Position numbers and translations under genes: made by a program | Assembly (NCBI GenBank): GCA_023421955.1 | Contig: JAEZSE010000005.1 | Span: forward strand, 62,001-126,000 | Length of the DNA stretch: 64,000 bases | DNA from: Bacillota bacterium | Lineage (GTDB): Bacteria > Bacillota > Clostridia > Christensenellales > UMGS416 | Direction: 5' to 3' | Notes under the pieces: model-generated | Database searches by the model: none | Seen by the model: only the letters and a program-made list of their open reading frames with translations | What the model was told of the DNA's origin: nothing | Shown here: one piece after another, positions 8,163-15,668 of the stretch | How positions within the stretch are numbered: position 1 is the first letter of the stretch | How the letters are laid out: each line of letters begins with the position of its first letter

Positions 8163-8630
8163 ATGTCGATGTTGTCAGACAACATAGAATCATTCATAAA
8201 ATCCCTGTTTGAGGATATGCATCAAATAGACGTGCGCAGAAATGAGCTTGCTGAGTATTTCCGATGCGCGCCATCGCAGATCAACTATGTGCTGGCCACA
8301 CGGTTTTCGGCCGACAAGGGTTACTATATTGAGAGCCGGCGCGGCGGCGGGGGCTATATCCGCATCATGCGTGTGGATATGGATGAGGGAGACTACCTGA
8401 TGCATTTGGCCACGCAGGGCATCGGCGACGAGGTGTCGGAGAACGATGCCCGGCGTATCGTGGAGTATCTTCTGGAGAAAGAGATTGTGGAGCCTAGGGA
8501 AGCGAAGCTTCTGAGGGCTGCGGTTTCCGCCAGGTCAATCGCTGCCCCTATGCCCATCAAGGACCGATTGCGGGCCGGGATATTGAAGAATATGATAATG
8601 GCGCTGCTGCAAGGCAGAGAGGATGAATAG
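8163..8630 (+). CDS. ctsR: Stress-response repressor CtsR
   Basis: CtsR represses clp genes and is released on heat shock. The 155-residue protein has the N-terminal winged helix-turn-helix (NELAEYFRCAPSQINYVLATRF), the Gly-rich wing SRRGGGGYIRI that senses temperature, and the C-terminal dimer domain with VSARSI. ATG 8163 follows GAGGTGA. It is the first gene of a four-gene operon and sits directly behind its own operator. Confidence 0.97.
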   Translation: MSMLSDNIESFIKSLFEDMHQIDVRRNELAEYFRCAPSQINYVLATRFSADKGYYIESRRGGGGYIRIMRVDMDEGDYLMHLATQGIGDEVSENDARRIVEYLLEKEIVEPREAKLLRAAVSARSIAAPMPIKDRLRAGILKNMIMALLQGREDE

Positions 8631-8631
8631 T

Positions 8632-9153
8632 ATGATGTGTGACCGTTGCGGCCAAAGGCAGGCCACAATCTACCTCACCAAAGTAATGAATGGAAACAAA
8701 ACGGAGCTTCATCTGTGTAAGCAGTGCGCAGAAGAGGGGGACAGCGAGTTCTTTAAAGATATTTCGCTCGTAAATATCTTGGCGAATCTGGCCAGCGCCC
8801 AGCAAAAGCAAATGCCTGCCGAACCGCCTGTGGTCTGCCCCGATTGCGGTTTTAACCTGGATCGCTTCCGTCGTGAAGGGCGCGTCGGGTGTGAGCAGTG
8901 TTACCGGCAGTTTTCTGGCGAACTGATCCCGATGATGCGGAGAATCCATGGCTCATTGCAGCACACCGGTAAACGGCCGGGGCTTTCTGCCCCAACAAGA
9001 ATTGCCATGGCGGAGAAGAGAAAACCGAACCGGATTGATGAGCTGCGTGCACAATTGAAACTGGCAATCAAATCAGAGGATTATGAGAAGGCAGCCGGTT
9101 TGCGCGATGAGATCCGGTCGCTGGAGGCGGCCGGAGATGGAGCGGTAAAATGA
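8632..9153 (+). CDS. mcsA: McsA, zinc-finger activator of McsB
   Basis: McsA binds and activates the arginine kinase McsB. The 173-residue protein carries four CxxC motifs (CDRCG, CKQCA, CPDCG, CEQCY) for two zinc sites, and a C-terminal UVR-type helical hairpin (RIDELRAQLKLAIKSEDYEKAA). An ATG at 8623 is in frame but overlaps the GAGAGG ribosome-binding site, so ATG 8632, one base after the ctsR stop, is preferred. The stop overlaps the mcsB start. Confidence 0.95.
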   Translation: MMCDRCGQRQATIYLTKVMNGNKTELHLCKQCAEEGDSEFFKDISLVNILANLASAQQKQMPAEPPVVCPDCGFNLDRFRREGRVGCEQCYRQFSGELIPMMRRIHGSLQHTGKRPGLSAPTRIAMAEKRKPNRIDELRAQLKLAIKSEDYEKAAGLRDEIRSLEAAGDGAVK

Positions 9154-10175
9154 ATGTTTGGGAATCAACAGGCCCCGGCAATGATATCGTGATCAGCAGC
9201 CGTGTGCGGTTGGCCCGCAACATTGCCGGAATGCCTTTCCCACCGGCGATGAACAGCCAACAGGCAGACGCTGTGTCTGACCGCGTGATCGCCGCAATGA
9301 AAAAAGCCGAGGGGATGGAGTCATTCCGTTTCCTCCAGCTTCGGCTCATGGATGAAACGGACCGGCTTGAGCTTGTGGAGCGGCACCTGGCCAGCACCGA
9401 CCTATTGAAGAAGAAGGATTGCGGAGCGCTCTTGCTCAGTGAAGACGAGACGGTGTCGCTCATGATCAACGAGGAAGATCATTTGAGAATCCAGGGCTTA
9501 CTGCCTGGCAGCCAGATTGTGGAAGCTGCTTCCAAAGCTCTGAAGGTGGAAAGCGTGCTGGAGAAAATTGTACCCTACGCCTATGATAAGGCGCTTGGTT
9601 ACCTGACCAGCTGCCCCACCAACGTGGGTACCGGCATGAGGGCCTCGGTAATGGTTCACTTGCCCGCCTTGAAGCTCATCGGTATGTTGAAGATCCTGAT
9701 CGATTCAGTCGTGAAAGCAGGCCTTGCAGTACGCGGAATGTATGGTGAGGGTAGCGAAGCGCTTGGGGATATGTTCCAGATTTCCAATCAGATCACACTG
9801 GGCGTGACGGAGGAAGACATCACCGGCACGATCAAAGCGGTATGTGAGCAGATCATGGAGAAGGAACGCGCGGCCCGCGACTTCCTGCTGCACAACAAAC
9901 GGGTGGAAATTGAAGACAAGCTGTACCGATCCTGGGGTTTGATGAAGTATGCCCGTTCGGTTTCCAGCAAGGAGTTCATGCAGTTGCTTTCAGACGCCCG
10001 GCTGGCGGTGGGCCTTGAGCTTCTGCCCGATGTGAACCAGACTGAACTCAACCGCCTGATGATTGCCGTGCAACCGGCTGCGCTGCAAAAACATGAGGGT
10101 CGCGAGCTTAATCAAGAGGAACGCGATATCGTGCGGGCGAGTTTCATTCGGGAAGCGTTTGGCAGTAAGAGGTAA
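9150..10175 (+). CDS. mcsB: Protein-arginine kinase McsB
   Basis: McsB phosphorylates arginines on misfolded proteins and on CtsR, marking them for ClpCP. The 341-residue protein has the phosphagen-kinase fold: ISSRVRLARN at the N-terminus, the LLSEDETVSLMINEEDHLRIQ block with the catalytic acidic residues, LTSCPTNVGTGMRASVM with the reactive-loop Cys, and the RGMYGEGSEA motif. ATGA overlap with mcsA indicates translational coupling. Confidence 0.97.
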   Translation: MNVWESTGPGNDIVISSRVRLARNIAGMPFPPAMNSQQADAVSDRVIAAMKKAEGMESFRFLQLRLMDETDRLELVERHLASTDLLKKKDCGALLLSEDETVSLMINEEDHLRIQGLLPGSQIVEAASKALKVESVLEKIVPYAYDKALGYLTSCPTNVGTGMRASVMVHLPALKLIGMLKILIDSVVKAGLAVRGMYGEGSEALGDMFQISNQITLGVTEEDITGTIKAVCEQIMEKERAARDFLLHNKRVEIEDKLYRSWGLMKYARSVSSKEFMQLLSDARLAVGLELLPDVNQTELNRLMIAVQPAALQKHEGRELNQEERDIVRASFIREAFGSKR

Positions 10176-10236
10176 TCCTGATAGAGGTGGGGTTCCCCCC
10201 CAACGCTGTTACCATATAGAGAAATGAGGAGAGAAT

Positions 10237-12660
10237 ATGTCATTCCAAGGAAGATTTACGGAGAACGCCCGCAAGGCGCTGGGCTTGGCCCAGGAAGAAG
10301 CCCGCAGCCTCGGCCATAACTATGTGGGCACCGAGCACTTGCTGCTGGGCATTATTGGTGTGGATGATAGCACGGCGTCTGAGGTTTTGGGTGAGATGAA
10401 TGTTACGCCCGCTGGCATCCGCGAGCAGGTGGAGCGCCTGGTGGGCAAGGGGGATTTTAACTTCACCGATGCTTTCGGCTATACGCCACGCACCAAAAAC
10501 GTAATTGAATACAGCCTAGTGGAGGCCAAGGGCCTTAATCACAATTATGTGGGTACTGAGCATCTGTTGCTGGCGCTGGTGCGAGAGCGCGCCAGTGTGG
10601 CGGCCAGGATTCTGATCGACATGGGCGTAGACCTGAAGCAACTGCGTGAAAAACTGATCGGTGGCATGCGTGACGAAAGCGGCAACGCCCCGAAAAGCCA
10701 GCCCGGCGGAAAAACACCAAAGCTGGACAAGTTTGGCCGTGACCTCACCCAGGCTGCGAGAGAGGGTGATCTTGATCCGGTAATCGGCAGGCAGAAAGAG
10801 ATTGAGCGTGTGATCCAGATTCTGAGCCGACGCACGAAAAACAACCCAGTGCTTATTGGCGAACCGGGCGTGGGCAAGACCGCCATCGCCGAGGGCTTGG
10901 CTCAGCGCATCGTGGAGGGCCGAATCCCGGAGCTGCTGCGCGACAAGCGAGTGGTGACGCTGGATCTTTCCGGCATGATCGCCGGCACAAAATATCGCGG
11001 CGAGTTTGAGCAGCGGCTCAAAGACGCCATGGAAGAAATGCAAAAAGCCGGCAACATCATCCTCTTCATTGACGAGCTTCACACGATCATCGGCGCCGGT
11101 GCAGCCGAGGGAGCCATCGACGCGGCAAACATCCTGAAGCCTGCGCTGGCTCGAGGAGAGATTCAGGCTGTTGGCGCCACCACGCTGGATGAATATCGCA
11201 AACATGTGGAAAAGGATGCAGCGCTGGAGCGGCGTTTTCAGCCGGTTACGGTGGGCGAACCGAGCCGAGAGGAAAGCGTGGAAATTCTGAAAGGTCTCCG
11301 TGACCGTTATGAGGCCCACCATAAGGTGCGCATCACCGATGAGGCCATCAAAGCCGCAGTGAATCTTTCTGACCGCTACATCTCTGACCGGTTTTTGCCG
11401 GATAAGGCAATCGATCTGTTGGATGAAGCTGCTTCGCGTTTGAGGATTATGACCTATACAGCCCCGCCGGACATGAAGCAGTTGGAGGAAAAGTTGGCCG
11501 AGATCCGAAAAGCAAAGGATGAGGCCGTCAATAACCAGAACTTTGAAAAGGCTGCGGAGCTCCGAGATCGCGAACGGGAAGCACTGCAGGAAATCGATCA
11601 GCGCCGCCAGACCTGGGAAAAGGATCGTAACACCGAAGACAACGTGGTGGGCGAAGAGGAAATTGCCCATATTGTATCCAGCTGGGTATCGATTCCGGTG
11701 CAAAAGCTGACCGAGGGCGAGTCGGAGCGGCTGTTGCATCTGGAAGATGTGCTGCACAAACGCGTGATCGGGCAAGAGGAAGCTGTGACAGCTGTGGCCA
11801 AGGCTGTTCGCCGTGCCAGGGCGGGCCTCAAGGACCCCAAGCGGCCTATTGGTTCCTTCATTTTCCTTGGGCCCACCGGAGTGGGTAAAACTGAGCTCAG
11901 CAAAGCTCTTGGCGAAGCACTATTCGGTGATGAGGATTCGATGATCCGTGTGGATATGTCAGAATACATGGAAAAGCATTCTGTCTCCAAGCTGGTTGGC
12001 TCACCGCCCGGATATGTGGGCTTCGACGATGGTGGCCAGCTCACGGAGAAGGTCCGCCGCAAGCCCTATTCGGTGATCCTGCTGGACGAAGTGGAAAAAG
12101 CCCATCCCGATGTATTCAACATCTTGCTGCAAATTATGGAGGATGGGCGGCTCACTGACGCCAAGGGCCGAACGGTGGATTTCCGCAATACTGTGATCAT
12201 TATGACCAGTAACGTTGGGGCTGCCGCCGCACAGAACCCGATCGCGTTGGGTTTTGGCAGTGTACGCAACAGCACGCAGGATTACGACCGCATGAAGGTG
12301 CGCATGCTGGACGACCTGAAGAAGACATTCCGCCCGGAGTTTTTGAACCGCATCGACGAGATCATCGTATTCCACGCGCTTGATCAAGCCCACACACGCA
12401 AGATCGTGGATCTCATGCTCGCACAGGTATCCGCGAGGCTCAGTGAGAAGGACATCCACATTGACGTAACCGATGCTGCCCGCGACTACCTTGCCAAAGA
12501 GGGCTTCGACCCGCAATTTGGTGCCCGGCCTCTGCGCCGTGCGATCCAGCGAACCGTGGAGGACAGCCTTTCCGAGGAGATCCTAAGCGGGCAAATCAAA
12601 TTGGGTGATCATGTGCTGGTGGATGTGGAGGGAGAGAAGCTTGTATTGAAGCGGAAATAG
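10237..12660 (+). CDS. clpC: AAA+ unfoldase ClpC
   Basis: ClpC unfolds substrates, including phospho-arginine-tagged ones, and feeds them to ClpP. The 807-residue protein has the double Clp N repeat (residues about 1-145), AAA-1 with Walker A GEPGVGKT and Walker B ILFIDELHT, a UVR-containing middle domain (around 405-475), AAA-2 with GPTGVGKT and VILLDEVEKAH, and the C-terminal D2-small domain. It is full length for ClpC. The 61-base gap after mcsB holds a small G/C-rich inverted repeat; GAGGAGAG precedes the ATG. Confidence 0.98.
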   Translation: MSFQGRFTENARKALGLAQEEARSLGHNYVGTEHLLLGIIGVDDSTASEVLGEMNVTPAGIREQVERLVGKGDFNFTDAFGYTPRTKNVIEYSLVEAKGLNHNYVGTEHLLLALVRERASVAARILIDMGVDLKQLREKLIGGMRDESGNAPKSQPGGKTPKLDKFGRDLTQAAREGDLDPVIGRQKEIERVIQILSRRTKNNPVLIGEPGVGKTAIAEGLAQRIVEGRIPELLRDKRVVTLDLSGMIAGTKYRGEFEQRLKDAMEEMQKAGNIILFIDELHTIIGAGAAEGAIDAANILKPALARGEIQAVGATTLDEYRKHVEKDAALERRFQPVTVGEPSREESVEILKGLRDRYEAHHKVRITDEAIKAAVNLSDRYISDRFLPDKAIDLLDEAASRLRIMTYTAPPDMKQLEEKLAEIRKAKDEAVNNQNFEKAAELRDREREALQEIDQRRQTWEKDRNTEDNVVGEEEIAHIVSSWVSIPVQKLTEGESERLLHLEDVLHKRVIGQEEAVTAVAKAVRRARAGLKDPKRPIGSFIFLGPTGVGKTELSKALGEALFGDEDSMIRVDMSEYMEKHSVSKLVGSPPGYVGFDDGGQLTEKVRRKPYSVILLDEVEKAHPDVFNILLQIMEDGRLTDAKGRTVDFRNTVIIMTSNVGAAAAQNPIALGFGSVRNSTQDYDRMKVRMLDDLKKTFRPEFLNRIDEIIVFHALDQAHTRKIVDLMLAQVSARLSEKDIHIDVTDAARDYLAKEGFDPQFGARPLRRAIQRTVEDSLSEEILSGQIKLGDHVLVDVEGEKLVLKRK

Positions 12661-12675
12661 ACAACTAGAATCAGC

Positions 12676-12708
12676 AATGCCCTTTCGGCTTCGAAGGGGC
12701 ATTCTTTC
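12676..12708 (+). terminator. Intrinsic terminator of the ctsR-clpC operon
   Basis: A 12-bp stem with one G-T pair (12676-12687 and 12692-12703), a 4-base loop, then a T-rich tail. It is placed right after the clpC stop. Confidence 0.8.
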
Positions 12709-12773
12709 TGATTGATTGATTATGCTAGGCCATAGGGCTCAAAGTTCGCGCTAAACATAACGCAATCACGATA

Positions 12774-12802
12774 TTGCGGTAACAATCTCAAAGTGATATG
12801 AT
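12774..12802 (+). promoter_or_regulatory. Probable promoter of the KimA-like gene, with overlapping inverted repeat
   Basis: TTGCGG at 12774-12779, a 17-base spacer and TATGAT at 12797-12802. CGCAAT (12761-12766) and ATTGCG (12773-12778) form an inverted repeat across the -35 element, a plausible operator. No c-di-AMP (ydaO) riboswitch-like leader is evident in the short upstream region. Confidence 0.5.
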
Positions 12803-12862
12803 ACGCATTATTCTTTATTCAGTAATCGTGCAAAGGCATAGAAATGAAAGGCTAAGGTTTGA

Positions 12863-14791
12863 ATGGGCAGTAAGTTAAAGAGTGTGCTGATCGGCAGGCC
12901 GCTTCGCAATGAGGCAATCCATGGTCAACTGCTGGGCGTATTATGGGGGTTACCGATACTGGCTTCGGATGCGATGTCATCAGTTGCTTATGCCAGCCAG
13001 GAAATATTGATGATCCTTCGCAACCCAGCTCACGACCTGGGGCAGGATGCATATAAATATTTGCTTTATATTTCAGTGGCTATCATCGGATTGCTAGCGC
13101 TGCTTGTGCTTTCCTACCGACAGACGATAGACAGCTACCCCAATGGTGGCGGGGCCTATATTGTAGCCAAAGAAAACCTGGGAATCATAGCAGGCGTCAT
13201 TGCTGGGGCAGCGTTATCGGTGGACTACATCATGACCGTGGCAGTCAGTGTGTCGTCCGGCATGGAGCAGATCGTTTCGCTCTTTCCCGTGTTGAAGATG
13301 GATATCTTGTTGCTGGGGCTTCATATACCGCTGCCTGTAATCCTGGCAGTTTTGTTCGTTTTCCTGTTAATGATAGGCAACCTGAGGGGCATCCGTGAGT
13401 CATCCAGAATTTTTGGTTTACCTACATATGCCTTTATTCTGGGTATTGGAGTGCTGTCGGTGGTCGGTTTGATTCAGATTATTTCCGGCACAGCGATGGT
13501 AGCGCCTGCACCGACATTCGAAAACATCTCAAAGCCCATGTCAACCATGCTGTTTTTCATCATCCTCAGGGCATTTTCCAACGGCTGCGCTGCATTGACC
13601 GGCGTGGAAGCAGTGAGCAACGCAGTTCCAAACTTCAAACATCCCTCAACAAAGCATGCAAAAATTGTTCTGTTGTTGCTGGGATCGCTTGTGTTGCTGT
13701 TGTTTGGCGGCACATCGTTGATGGCCACGTATTACCAAACCCCCGTGGGTGGGAACGTAACCGTGCTGGTGAGGCTAGCGGAGCAAATCTTTGGAGCCAA
13801 AAACTTCATGGTGTTCTATGTGGGCTTCTCGGCCTTTGTCATCCTGATCCTTGCAGCAAATACTGCCTATTCCGGCTTCCCGCTGTTGGTCTCCATCATG
13901 GCCAAGGAAGGTTATGCACCGCGGCAATTGGGCATGCGTGGCGACAGATTGAGCTATTCGAACGGCATTATCATGCTGTCGGTGACAGCTGCAATCCTGA
14001 TCGTTGCATTCAGCGCAAACGTTACGTCACTAATCGGCCTGTATGCCATCGGTGTGTTCATTTCCTTTACGCTGTCACAATCGGGCATGTTTATGAAATG
14101 GATCCGGCATAAGGGAAAACACTGGGCAGTCAAGGCAGCCATCAACGGGTTTGGGGCCCTTGTGACCGCCTTGGTTGTGGTCATCATCGCTGTCTTCAAG
14201 TTTGAGGAAGGGGCTTGGATCGTGGTTATCCTGGTCCCGGTCCTGGTAACGGTGATGCTGAAAATCAAACGCCACTATTCCGCCGTTGCCAAGCAGCTGC
14301 GGATTCCCGATGAAGCCTATGCCACGCTGGATATTTCAAAGGAGCATTACCGCAACCGCGTGATTGTGCCGATTGACAATGTGAATCAGTCAAGCGTGCG
14401 CGCGCTTCGTTATGCAAAGACGATCTCAGACAACGTAACTGCATTTTCTGTAGCCATCGACGAAGAGGCCGAAGCCAAAATGCGCGCCCGCTGGAGCAAG
14501 CTGAGGCTGGATATCCCCTACATCATCAAGTATTCCCCCTACCGCAAGGTGGTTGAGCCCTTGTTGGACTTTATCCGCTCTGCAGAATATGACTACAAAA
14601 AGGGTGATATGATTACGGTGATCCTGCCGCAATTCTCGGTGAAGAAGTGGTGGAACAAGCTGCTTCATAACCGCACCCGCGCCTATATTGAAAAGCAACT
14701 GTTGAAGCACAAGCATGTAGTCGTTGCTGTGATGCCATTCCAACTGAAGGATGATAAAACCGCAGTTGGCAATGATGATTACTTAATTTGA
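12863..14791 (+). CDS. KimA-like APC-family K+ / amino acid transporter
   Basis: A 642-residue membrane protein. Residues 1-480 contain about 12 transmembrane helices of the APC fold, opening with PLRNEAIHG and LPILASDAMSSVAYASQEIL, the hallmark of the KimA/YdaO and related permease group. KimA imports K+ by proton symport. Residues 490-642 are a soluble cytoplasmic domain with a USP-like pattern (YRNRVIVPIDNVNQSSVRALRYAKTI), also found in KimA, where c-di-AMP can act. I assign it to the KimA-like group; transport of an amino acid instead cannot be excluded by sequence reading. Start ATG 12863 follows GGCTAAGG. Confidence 0.8.
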   Translation: MGSKLKSVLIGRPLRNEAIHGQLLGVLWGLPILASDAMSSVAYASQEILMILRNPAHDLGQDAYKYLLYISVAIIGLLALLVLSYRQTIDSYPNGGGAYIVAKENLGIIAGVIAGAALSVDYIMTVAVSVSSGMEQIVSLFPVLKMDILLLGLHIPLPVILAVLFVFLLMIGNLRGIRESSRIFGLPTYAFILGIGVLSVVGLIQIISGTAMVAPAPTFENISKPMSTMLFFIILRAFSNGCAALTGVEAVSNAVPNFKHPSTKHAKIVLLLLGSLVLLLFGGTSLMATYYQTPVGGNVTVLVRLAEQIFGAKNFMVFYVGFSAFVILILAANTAYSGFPLLVSIMAKEGYAPRQLGMRGDRLSYSNGIIMLSVTAAILIVAFSANVTSLIGLYAIGVFISFTLSQSGMFMKWIRHKGKHWAVKAAINGFGALVTALVVVIIAVFKFEEGAWIVVILVPVLVTVMLKIKRHYSAVAKQLRIPDEAYATLDISKEHYRNRVIVPIDNVNQSSVRALRYAKTISDNVTAFSVAIDEEAEAKMRARWSKLRLDIPYIIKYSPYRKVVEPLLDFIRSAEYDYKKGDMITVILPQFSVKKWWNKLLHNRTRAYIEKQLLKHKHVVVAVMPFQLKDDKTAVGNDDYLI

Positions 14792-14814
14792 CAATTGCTT
14801 TAGCTGCTTACTTG

Positions 14815-14852
14815 AAACAGCCCCCATCCCACAAGGATGAGGGCTGTTTTAC
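14815..14852 (+). terminator. Intrinsic terminator after the KimA-like gene
   Basis: A 15-bp stem with one mismatch (14815-14829 and 14835-14849), a 5-base loop and a T-run at the 3' side. Confidence 0.8.
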
Positions 14853-14954
14853 TCCTGTATCAAAACTTTGCTTGGTATCATGATGTCATACATGGTAGAA
14901 TTCTGGCATACATTCGCTCGGGATATGCTGAACTGCGATAAACAGGATGGATTG

Positions 14955-15653
14955 ATGAGCAGGAAAAGACCAAGAAAACGGGGGTTGGCGTTATTCTTCC
15001 TCATTTTAGTGATGGGAGGAGTGGTTTATCTGGCTTCCATGTTGCCCAAACAAAACCACAATCAGGTCGTGGATGATCCGGAAAGCGTTGAAGTGTTTGT
15101 CAGTAAAGCAAACAAGCTGCCCGATGGATATGAACCGCCCGATCTATCACTTTGCAATGTGCCTGGCGTGCGGGAGATCGAAAAAAAAGAAAGCATGCTA
15201 CGCGAAGAAGCAGCACGGGCACTGGAAAAAATGTTTGCTGCCGCGATGGATGAAGAAGGCTACACCCTTTACATGATATCCGGTTACCGATCTTTTGAGC
15301 ACCAAACCGGCACTTATAACAGCGTGAAGAAGGCAAAGGGCGAGGAATACGCCAACCAATTCATCGCGGTGCCCGGCCACAGTGAGCATCAGACAGGCCT
15401 TGCGATGGATATTACGAACATAGACCATATGGATGACGACCACGAAAAGCAACTGGGCACGATGCCGGAGGGCATCTGGCTTCGGGAGAATGCCCACAGG
15501 TTCGGCTTCATCCTTCGTTATCCGGAGGGAAAGGAAGACATTACAGGCTACAGTTATGAACCCTGGCATTTCCGCTATGTGGGGGTGGAACTCGCGACTG
15601 AGATCTATACCAAAGGCGTCACACTGGATGAATACATGCAGACAATACAATGA
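14955..15653 (+). CDS. VanY-like D-alanyl-D-alanine carboxypeptidase, membrane-anchored
   Basis: A 232-residue protein with a basic N-terminus, one membrane anchor (about residues 11-30) and an extracellular M15B peptidase domain. Motifs: ISGYRSFEHQ, then PGHSEHQTGLAMDI (zinc His and Asp), and late EPWHFRYVG (catalytic Glu and third zinc His). All zinc and catalytic residues are present. It removes the terminal D-Ala from peptidoglycan precursors or stems; resistance to glycopeptides should not be assumed, since vanHAX-like genes are absent. The frame is open from 14868, but ATG 14955 has AGGATGG six bases upstream. It lies 15 bases before the PHP-GATase gene, probably in one operon. Confidence 0.88.
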   Translation: MSRKRPRKRGLALFFLILVMGGVVYLASMLPKQNHNQVVDDPESVEVFVSKANKLPDGYEPPDLSLCNVPGVREIEKKESMLREEAARALEKMFAAAMDEEGYTLYMISGYRSFEHQTGTYNSVKKAKGEEYANQFIAVPGHSEHQTGLAMDITNIDHMDDDHEKQLGTMPEGIWLRENAHRFGFILRYPEGKEDITGYSYEPWHFRYVGVELATEIYTKGVTLDEYMQTIQ

Positions 15654-15668
15654 CAATACGGAGAACAG

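Noticed and set aside
10516..11775. Long open frame (about 419 codons) on the minus strand inside clpC
   Set aside because: It is the shadow of clpC's codon bias; the sense strand encodes an unmistakable ClpC.
14955..15653. Vancomycin-resistance gene cluster suggested by VanY and SanA-like proteins
   Set aside because: No VanH, VanA/B-type ligase, VanX or VanRS is present; such peptidases are common housekeeping genes.
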